Shown here: in pieces, positions 9,700-19,700 of the stretch
Layout of the letters: each line of letters opens with the position of its first letter
Numbering within the stretch: the first letter of the stretch is position 1
NCBI GenBank assembly: GCA_002914805.1
Contig: JXTB01000150.1
Span: forward strand, 340,105 to 404,104
Origin: Parasponia andersonii
Taxonomy: Eukaryota > Streptophyta > Magnoliopsida > Rosales > Cannabaceae
Reading direction: 5' to 3'
Length of the DNA: 64,000 nucleotides
The notes under the pieces: generated by a model
Told to the model about the DNA's origin: nothing
The model's input: the letters and a program-made list of their open reading frames with translations, nothing else
The model's database searches: none
Position numbers and translations under genes: made by a program

Positions 9700-12600
9700 T
9701 AAGTACCATTTATGTGCTCAACGGCACAAACTTCAAGCCATTGAAAGAGAATGTCATGATTGTGCTAGGTTGTATGGATCTTAACCTAGCATTAAAGAAA
9801 GACCCTCCTACTCTGCTTTCTGCTGAGAGTACTACTAAGTAGAAAGCATTCAGTGAAAAGTGGGAATGATCTAACCATGTGTGTATCGTAATAATGAAGT
9901 GCTCTATTCTAGAAATTATAACGGGCTCTTTGCCAAAAGAGGAAAATGCTAAATATTTCGTTGCTACTCTTAAGAAGTTATATCTCAAAAATGAAAAGGC
10001 CAAGATGATCAATACCTTAACAAGGCTCATCTCAATGAAGTATAGTGGCAAAGGAAATATAAGAAGATACATCATATAGATGTCTCATTTAGTAGCAAGA
10101 CTTAAAGAACTTAAGTTAGAGATCGGATGACATGCTTGTGGCTTTATTCCTCATCTTTCTTTCTGCACAATATGGCAACCTAAAGACTATATACAATACC
10201 CAAAAGGAGAAATGGGATCTCAATGAGCTCATTTCTATTTATGTGTAAGAAGAAGAGAAGATCAAGGCTGAAAAGCCAGAAAGTACTAACTTGACCACAA
10301 TCTCTAAGGTAAAGAAGAAGAAGATAGAAAAAAGTAAGTAAACTACAAGTGCACCACATTCTAAGGTGCAAAAGAAACAAGATGAGCAAACTTATTTCTT
10401 TTGCAGTAAAGTGGGGCACGTGAAGAAGGAATATGCTAAGTACAAAGCTTAGCGTATTAAAAAAAGGTAAGCTTCTCGTTTATATTTGTTCTGAGATTAA
10501 TTTAACTTCTGTACCTATAGATACTTGGTAGATAGATTCTGATGCTACTATTCATATAAGTGTTTCAATGCAGGGTTGTCTGTCGAGTCAAAAGCCAAAT
10601 AATGTTAAAAGATTCACCGATGTAGGTAATGGCAAAATAGCTCAAATGGAGACTATTAGGTACTTTAGATTAATTTTGGATTCTTGTTTTTATTTAGATT
10701 GGAATGAGACTTTTGTTGTACCATCTTTAAGACGAAGTTTAATTTCCATTTCAGTATTGGACAAATCCGGTTTCTCTTGTTCATTTAGAAATAATAAATT
10801 TAGTCTTATTTATGATTTAAATGTTATTGGTACCGGTTTCCTTAATGATAATCTATATATGTTAAATATCTAATCCTCTATTAACGAAACCTTATATGTT
10901 AATTCAAGAGGTATAAAATGAAAATTAACAAATGAGGATTCATCGATGTCATGGCATAAACACTTAAGACATATTTTTAAACAAAGAATTGAACATCATG
11001 TGTCTAATGGAATCCTTAGTTCCCTTGATTTGATAGAATTTAAAGTCTGTATTGACTGTATAAAGGGAAAACAGACAAACATTAGGAAGTTGGTTTTCAA
11101 TAGGAGCCTTAATATCTTAGAAGTGACACATACGGATATTTGTGGCCCATTTCATATAGCTTCTTGGAATAAACAACAATGCTTTATCACGTTCATAGAT
11201 GATTATTCTCGCTATAGGTACATCTACTTAATACATAAGAAATCTCAATCACTAGACGTATTTAAGGCTTATAAAACTGAAGTTGAAAATTAACTTGATA
11301 AGAAAATTAAGATTGTCAAATCTGATTATGGTGGCGAATACTACGGTAGATACGATGGGTCAGGTGAACAACATTTAGTACCCTTTACTAAGTATTTGGA
11401 AAAGTGTGGTATCGTTCCATATTACATCATGCCAGGGAAACCTAGCATGAATAATGTAGCAAAATAACACAATAGAACCCTTAAGAATATGGTAAGGAGT
11501 ATAATTATCTATTCTACCTTACTAGAATCACTTTGGGGTGAGCACTCAATACTACAGCATATATTTTGAATAGAATACCAAGTAAAGCAATAGTTAAAAC
11601 ATCTTATGAACTTTGGACTGGGCATAGACCTAGTATTAATCATTCACACATTTGGGGTTGTCCAGCTGAGGTAAGGTCTTACAAGCCAAATGAAAAAAAA
11701 TGGACTCAAGAACAATAGACTGCTACTTTATTGGGTATTCTGAAAGGTCAAATAGTTTTAAATTTTATGACTCTACTTCAAGGTCCTTCTTCGAGACAAG
11801 AACTGCAAAATTTCTTGAGAATATTGAGTTTGGAGGAGATGATAAAGTTAGAGACATTGTCTTTGAAAAGGAATTCATTCCTCTTCCTTTAGTAGCTATT
11901 GAAAATGATTATGCTTCCTTTCCTGACTTTAATCAAGATGCAATTCTAGTACAAGATAATAATCAAGTACTTTCTACTCCAAGTAAGGAAAATGCTCCTG
12001 AAGAGCAAACTCAATAACCTCAAGAGCAAGTGTCTTTAAGGAGGTCCACTAGAGAAAGGAAAAGTACAATTTTAGATGATTACATCGTCTATCTCTAAGA
12101 ACATGAGTTGTGACATTGAGATAGTGGAAGATGATCCAATCAACTTCACACAAGTCAAACAATTCTAATTGTTAAAAGTGGATCGATGCCATAAATGAAG
12201 AGATAAAGTCTATGAAAGACAATGATATTTGGGATATAATCAAGTTATTTGTAGGTGCGAAGCCCATTGGTTGCAAATGGATATTTGAAACCAAAAGGGA
12301 TTCAAAAGGTAATGTTGAGAGATATAAAGCTCATCTTATTGCAAAAAGCTATACTCAAAAGGAAGACATTGATTTTAAAGAGACTTCCCTTCGGTATCAA
12401 AGGATTTTCTTAGAATCATTATGATGCTTGTGGCTCATTTTGACCTTGAGTTACATCAAATGAATGTTAAAACTATGTTTCTTAATGGCAACATTGAAGA
12501 AACAATTTATATAATACAATCAGAAAACTTTGTATCTGGAGACCCTAGTCTTTTGTTTTCAAACTTAAGAAATTCATCTATGGTCTTAAGCAAGCTTTCT

Positions 12601-13684
12601 GTCAATAGTATCACAAGTTTCATAAAGTAATAATCTCATCCAATTTCGAGGTTAATCCAGTTGAAGATTGTGTATATCATAAGTTCAGTAAGAGTAAATT
12701 TATCTTCCTGGTGCTATATGTTGACGACATAATACTAGCAAGTCGTGATATAGGCTTATTGCATGATACCAAGAAATTTCTAGCGAAGAATTTCAAGATG
12801 AAACTTGAAGTTACCTTTTTTTGTATTAGGTATACAGATACACCGAGATCGCTCTCGAGGTATCCTTTGGTTATCACAAAAGAGCTATATCAAAAGGTGC
12901 TTAGTAGAGTTAGATGGAAAATTGTGCACCATCAGACACTCTTGTATCTAAAGGAGATAAATTTAGCCTCCAACAATGCCCCGGGAATGATATTGACATA
13001 GGAGATATGCAAAAGCTTCCTTATGCTTCAGCTATAAGTAGTCTTATGTATGATCAATTATGTATGCATCCGGATCTTGTGTTTATAGTTTGCATATTAG
13101 AAAGATATTTGAGTAACCTTGGAATAGATCAGTGAAAAGCAACAAAGAAGGTTATAAGGTATTTACGGAGAACGAAGAATTATATGCTCACTTATCAGAG
13201 ATTAGAAAATTTAGACATCATTGGATATTCCGATTCTAATTTTACTAGATGCCCAGATAGTAAAAGATCCACATCGAGCTATGTTTATCTATTAGCTGGA
13301 GCAGCTATTTCTTTGAAGAGTGCTAAGCAGATTCTCAGAGTTACTCTAACTATGGAGGTTGAGTTCATAGCTTGTTATGAGGTATCCAATCATGAAATAT
13401 GGTTACAAAATTTTGTAACTGGGCTACATGTAGTAAATAGCATTGAAAAACTATTGAAACTTTATTGTGACAATAACTCAGCGGTACTATATTCTAATAG
13501 CAATAAGAGCTCTACAAAGTCGAGGCATATAAACATCAAGTTTCTAGCTATAAAAGAGAGAGTTTGGAGTAAATTAGTCTTAATAGAGCATATTGGTACA
13601 AAGTCCATGATTGCGGATCCGCTCACCAATGGTATTATACTCAAGGTGTTTCACATGAGTGTTGCTTTATTAGATGATGTGTAA
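9700..13684 (+). pseudogene. copia-1 gag-pol polyprotein, decayed
   Basis: Remnant of a Ty1/copia polyprotein. Gag starts near 9706 (NGTNFKPLKENVM then LGCMDL). The nucleocapsid knuckle near 10400 has lost its last cysteine (CSKVGHVKKEYA). The protease region near 10530 reads DTW, stop, IDSDATIH. Integrase follows from 10946 (WHKHLRH, CIDCIKGK, DICGPF, FIDDYSRY). The post-integrase FIGYSERS motif is at 11731, and RT starts near 12212 (GCKWIFETKRDSKGNVERYKA), with the YVDD catalytic motif at 12720. RNase H is at 13184-13684 (GYSDSNF, KSTSSYVYLL-like, SRHINIKF). Many in-frame stops and several frame changes separate these blocks. Confidence 0.92.
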
Positions 13685-14194
13685 TTTTAGTTGGAGTTTG
13701 TAGTTCAGTTTGTGTGCTTGTCAGTGACACTTATTTTGTTTGATTTACTGTGGTATTTGGTTGATCGATTTTATGTAAATTCTGAATCTTATATATACGA
13801 TGATGTTTTCCTTCGTATTCTTTATTTTCCTATTATGGTTTAACATAAAGCTTGGGTAATACATTAAAGGAAAAAGACTAAAGTTGATCTCATTTCAGTT
13901 TAAGATGTACTAGTTGGAAATAAGCACGATTAAGGTCACATTACGGTAATTTCCGTACCACATTCCATACTTAATCTGTATCATTTTGGAATTTTAGTAT
14001 GGTGATCATTGAGAATTCTAGTTGCTATTTTGATAAGTATAGCAATGAGCGCTTTGATTTCATGCTAGTATAACTATGGACCAAATTGTTACTTCAGGGA
14101 CATTCAAAAATGATATGAAATTTTTTTTTATTTAGCTAGCCTTCAGTTCAATAATACAATTAACCTTGGTATATATGTGGCCCAAGTGGGAGAT

Positions 14195-14738
14195 TGTTAG
14201 GAAATTTAACAATTTCCTATATGGATACAGGCCATATATTATGTTAATTATGTTAGGCCATTTAATTCTGTGTATACCTAATAGATTGTGATCAAATAAG
14301 GATTGGGCTTAGAGTATCCATTGGATATAGATCAAAATGTGGATACCTATTAGATATCGAGCTAGAGTTGATGGATACCCTAGTTTGGTTATCCACCCAT
14401 GGTTAGGTTAGGGTTATGGTCCCCATAACCAAAGAAAGATATGCTTATCTTTTATAGTCTCAATCTCTACCAAAGGAAGAACTCTCCATTAGAGCACCTC
14501 AAGCTTTGGTTGTGGAAAACTCTTCTAACCTATCAAGTATTTAAGATTCTATTAATTTGCTTTCACTTAAGGATTAAACTTCAAGTCCTCGTTAAGATTA
14601 AGAGATATGGACAATAGTAAGTTCACTAAATTTTAACCTATATACCTAGCATGAATGATCCTATATTAAGGCTAGATATTTGGTGTTGGTTACACAATAC
14701 GTGATATAAATCATGTGTTATTTAATGTATTCCTAACA
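14195..14738 (+). repeat. copia-1 3' LTR
   Basis: Begins TGTTAGGAAA straight after the purine tract AAGTGGGAGAT (14184-14194) and ends TTCCTAACA. It is followed by the ATATT target duplication. Confidence 0.95.
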
Positions 14739-14743
14739 ATATT

Positions 14744-15028
14744 CTCAATTTTAACACTAAATGAATCAAATGTTTAAAATCCACTTCAGAAACATACGAT
14801 GTAATCACCCACCACTAAAGTGGCTTTTAAAGAGTATTAAGGGAATATGCAGACGACGGCTAGGTCGGTGGATGGAATGGGGTGGGATGAATATCAGTTT
14901 TAGATTGGGATTTTGATTCCCTTCATTTCTATATAGTTCATTTCTATACCATGCATGAATTATTTTTCTTTCTTGTAATAAAGGGTATTCATTAACTAAG
15001 CTCTATTTAAATATATATATATATATAT
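14744..15028. other. short intergenic stretch
   Basis: No gene seen. AT-rich apart from a GGTGGGATGAA-containing patch near 14881; ends in a TA microsatellite. Confidence 0.5.
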
Positions 15029-15231
15029 AAGTTGCCAATCCAATAGGTATTTTTTTTTTTACCTATGGGTATGTATTTTTTTTTAGCTGACTATAATGAA
15101 ATGTATGAAAAGACGTGCATCATTAATGTTCTTTCTCTCTCTTATTTTTTACAATAAAAAAATGTACATGCTAAATTTTCATTGACCAAATTGATACCTA
15201 TGGATGGATAAAAAAAAAATATTGGTGCCTA
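15029..15231 (+). mobile_element. MITE family M, copy D
   Basis: Well preserved ends: GTTGCCAATCCAATAGGTAT on the left and ATATTGGTGCC on the right. The interior has GAAAAGACGTGCATCATTAA and CTAAATTTTCATTGACCAAA. It is flanked on both sides by TA repeats. Confidence 0.85.
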
Positions 15232-15374
15232 TATATATATATAGATGTTTTATATGTCTACGTTGTCCACGTGAAATCACGTTAAATGTGATGGTCTTAT
15301 GAATATCTAATATTGCTCATAAGACAAAAATTATATTGATATCGTATATGTGTAACCTTTCAAAACTGATTAGC

Positions 15375-16741
15375 GGCTTCCGGCCAAGTCTTGACTTTTA
15401 ATTATTAGTCTCTCCCAGTCCCACGGTTGGTCGGATGCCCATCTTTTATACTAATTTACGCACGACTTCTCCTTTTTGAAAGGAATTTACGTACAACTTT
15501 ATTCGCGCTTTATTACATTATCACTGGTTTGCTACATATATCGCGATACAAATATATGCATTTCTTACACGTATTCATCACTTACATTGCTACTTCTACT
15601 GCCTAACAAGATTACACTTACACTCTTATTTAATCACTATGTATGGTACATGCTATATAACGTTGAACATCAATATATAATATAATGCGTTGAACATCAA
15701 TATATAATATAATTGGCTTTTAATAGTCCCCGCTGAACTCAAATAGGGTTATGCACAATTAGTATATGAGTCATGATGATCAGTAAAATATTTGCAATTA
15801 TATATGTTGAACATGTGTACACATATAGATGTCTCTATAATATATATTTGTGATATTTCTTAACATTTTTTCCATGATTTACAATGCAAAGGTATGTATT
15901 AATGCATATAATAAGCTTGAGATGTCTAATATTGATCATGAAGCCATAACTAATTTAAATATAGCAATAATACTCGTTAGAGAGAATATGTGGCAAGAAA
16001 TAAAGGATTAATATTTTGTCTCGAGTAAAATTAATGTTTTTGAACTGTTAGATTTATATATATAGCGCACCTAAATCTTATATAATCTAACGTTGCCCAC
16101 AAAAAGAAAAAAGGAAAAAAAAAAAAAACACTATGCACTATCGCTAGAAAAATGGGGAAATGGAGGAGAGGGGGGAAGGAAATTTTTACATTTATTAGAT
16201 TCTCTGAGTTTATGGCCTATTTTAGTTAGTCGCTGATTTTAGCTGGAAAAAGTGAGTGACATTTTTCAGAATATAAGATTGGATATTGTGATGAGCAAGC
16301 TTAATTTTTGAGAGAATCATTGATAAAGATATCAAAAACAGAGAGTACTGACTCTGAGCCAAAAACGCCACACAAAAGTCAAAATCAGAGAAATATTAAA
16401 AATGATAATTTTGACGAACAAAGTATTACAACAAATACATAGAGATTAGAGATCAAGGTACATAAAGAAAAGTATAAGCCCGCCAACCACGTATCAGCTT
16501 TTACACGTGAATGATGCCATAAATTAAATACTATAACTACTACTAAGAAGGCATATTGAGTCTATGATATTATTCCCTATACCTATCATCATTTCCACGA
16601 GCTTCCTCTTTAGGCTATAAAACACAACTACATATATATAGGTGTACACACAGCACCACCATCATTAGTATTATCCACAAGACCAGTCTCTCGTACACAA
16701 GAGAAGAAAATTAAGAGAGTTTGTGAGATCATCAGCTAGAA
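15375..16741 (+). repeat. upstream block shared by RNase copies 1 and 2 (copy 2 side)
   Basis: Counterpart of 360-1372. It contains CCAAGTCTTGAC ... TCTCTCCCAGTCCCACGGTTG near 15384, TAATAAGCTTGAGATGTCTAA near 15910, and CACGTGAATGATGCCA near 16505. It includes the promoter of copy 2. Confidence 0.65.
16615..16623 (+). promoter_or_regulatory. TATA box of RNase copy 2
   Basis: CTATAAAAC lies 119 bases before the ATG, a normal distance for a TATA box plus a leader of about 90 bases. The matching position of pseudogene copy 1 no longer has a good TATA. Confidence 0.6.
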
Positions 16742-19700
16742 ATGAAGACCTATGATTTTGCTATGGTCAAGATTTTAGTACCAGTTAGTTATCTATCCGT
16801 CCTTTGTGTTTCGCAGGATTTTGATTTCTTCTACTTTGTTCAACAGGTTTTATTCGAATATTCTTTCAGTTTTTTTTTTTTAACTAAATATTCTTTCTCT
16901 TGCTAAATTTTTGTAGCTAAGTCCTCTATACTAAAATGGCATTTTTAATTATCAGTGGCCAGGTGACACAAAAAAAAAAAGCTGTTGCTATCCAAAGTCA
17001 GGAAAGCCTGCAGCTGATTTTGGCGTTCATGGGCTTTGGCCCAACTTCAACAATGGCTCTTACCCTTCAGACTGCGATCCCAATAACCCCTATGATCAAT
17101 CTCAGGTACTGCACTTTTAGTCAGCTGTCTTCATCCAGCTAGTAAATTTGTGCTCTATTCCATATGTTTGCGAGACACTTGAAAAATGTTAGACGTTCTA
17201 ATTAACATCTTTTGGACGCAAATTAATCATGGTCTATTTTTTTGACTCTAACAATAAGACTCAAACTATGTATTATCGAATAATAATGCGATAAATATAC
17301 TATATATATATATGACTCTGTTCAGCATTAATTCATTTACCTCTTGTATATCTCATGGCATATATGCATATGCATATAGATATTAGACCTCATAGGTTGT
17401 ATGGAGGAGGAATGGCCGACTTTTTCCTGCCCAAGCAACAATGGAACAAAGTTTTGGGCACATGAGTGGAACAAACATGGGACTTGCTCTAAGTCTGTTC
17501 TTGACCAACATGACTACTTCCAAGCAACTCTTAACCTCAAAAAGAAAGTAGATCTTCTCCAGGCTCTTCAAACTGCAGGTAATTATATATATATATATAT
17601 ATGTTAGAGTTCGTGACTCAAATTTTATTTGCCCTGGCCCGAAAACTTCGCGGTGCGACATATGTGACATTTTTGTAATTGGAAGAAATTTTGATATATG
17701 TGGTGGAAGCAGAGGGATCAATCTTATGGACCGTTTTGTTGGACTATTTTGTTCGTACAGTTTTCGTCCATACACATATGTATTTTAGGGTTTCGAGATT
17801 ATATATATTTTCGGCTTGGTCATGTAAAACTCTACCTTCTGTACCTTATTTTTTGACATAGTGAAATTTCCTCCTCTGCCAGTAATTTTTCCTGATTAAG
17901 GTTTTCCACTTAAATTTATGTGTTCTTGTTTTTTATTCTTTTTTGTTAATTATCGTTTGGTAATTTTTAACAAACTGGTATCAGAGCTTTAATCCAGGTT
18001 TGATTACGATAATGGCAACCATGAAGTATGATATTCCGCTTTTGGATCGCAATACCAGATTTTCGTTATGGCAGGTTAAGATGCGGGCTGTCCTTATGCA
18101 GTTGGATTTGGATGATGCACTGTTAGGGATTAATGCGATGCCTTCATCGTTATTAATGGAGAAAAAGTAGCGAAGGGATCAAAAAGCTCTATCTCAGATT
18201 CAACTGCATCTATCGAATCAGATATTACAAGACGTTCTGAATGAGAAAACTGCCGCGGTTTTGTGGTTGAAATTAGAGTAGCTGTGCATGACGAAAAGTC
18301 TAACTAACAAGCTGCATCAGAAGCAGCGACTGTATTCTCATCGTATGGCAAAAGGTACGTCTCTAGAAGAACACATAAACATCTTTAAGGAAATTGTTTC
18401 TGATCTGGAAGCTTTGGAGGTTAAATATGAGTCTGAGGATTTAGCGTTGATTTTATTGTATTCGTTGCCCCCCTTCATATACACCTTTTAGAGACACTAT
18501 TTTATATAGTCGTGAATCCCTTACTTTGAGCGTGGCTTATAATTCTCTGCTATCTAAGGAGAAGATGGATCAGATTGTTACAGGGACTGAGACTCAAGCA
18601 GAGGGTCTCGTTGCTAGAGGTAGAACAGAGGAGAGGAATTTTGGAAGTGATAATAGAGGCAAATCAAAATCTAGAAATAAAAGTAAAACTTGCAATTATT
18701 GCAAGAAAAATGGCCATATCAAATCTGAATGCTATAAGCTTCAGAACAAGAATAAGAAGGCTACTCATAATCACAAGGGAAAACAAACTGAAAATACCAG
18801 TGAAGCCAGTGTTGCTGAAGATGATATCAGTGATAGAGAACTCTTAGTTGTTTCTGATGGTGACTCCAAACCATGTGATGACTGGATTCTCTATTCTAGT
18901 TGCACGTTTCATATGTGTCCTAATAGGGATTGGTTTTTGACATATGAAACGGTAGCCAAAGGTGCTGTGTTGATGGGAAATAATGCACCTTGTAAAGTTA
19001 CTGGTGTTAGAATAGTCAAAATTAAGATGTTTGATGGAGTTGTCAGGACTCTCAGTGGTGTGAGACATGTTCCAGATTTAAAGAGAAATCTGATCTCTTT
19101 GAGTANNNNNNNNNNNNNNNNNNNNNNNNNNNNNNNNNNNNNNNNNNNNNNNNNNNNNNNNNNNNNNNNNNNNNNNNNNNNNNNNNNNNNNNNNNNNNNN
19201 NNNNNNNNNNNNNNNNNNNNNNNNNNNNNNNNNNNNNNNNNNNNNNNNNNNNNNNNNNNNNNNNNNNNNNNNNNNNNNNNNNNNNNNNNNNNNNNNNNNN
19301 NNNNNNNNNNNNNNNNNNNNNNNNNNNNNNNNNNNNNNNNNNNNNNNNNNNNNNNNNNNNNNNNNNNNNNNNNNNNNNNNNNNNNNNNNNNNNNNNNNNN
19401 NNNNNNNNNNNNNNNNNNNNNNNNNNNNNNNNNNNNNNNNNNNNNNNNNNNNNNNNNNNNNNNNNACTCCTGCTAATTATTCTGATTTAAAGATATTTGG
19501 GTGTCCTGCATATGCTCATATTGATAATGGAAAGTTAGAACCAAGATCTATGAAGTGCATCTTTCTAGGCTATAAGGCCGGTGTTAAAGGATATAAGCTA
19601 TGGTATCCAGAAACTCGGAAGATTATAATGAGTAGAGATGTTATTTTTGATGAATCTACTATGTTTTGTGATTTGTCTCTTAGAGATTCTAGTAGTAAAC

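Larger units (their letters stand above)
7989..14738 (+). mobile_element. copia-1: complete Ty1/copia element, TSD ATATT
   Basis: Full-length element bounded by two LTRs of about 543 bp that both start TGTT and end CCTAACA. The five bases before it (7984-7988) and after it (14739-14743) are both ATATT, a perfect target site duplication. A primer-binding-site-like TTGTATCAAGAGCC follows the 5' LTR and a purine tract (AAGTGGGAGAT) precedes the 3' LTR. The internal order gag, protease, integrase, RT, RNase H is that of Ty1/copia. The coding region is full of stops and frameshifts, and the LTRs differ visibly from each other, so the insertion is old and inactive. Confidence 0.95.

Noticed and set aside
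16936-17142. 68-codon open frame over exon 2 of RNase copy 2
   Set aside because: It is the wrong frame; the family protein reads in the frame starting TGG at 16956.
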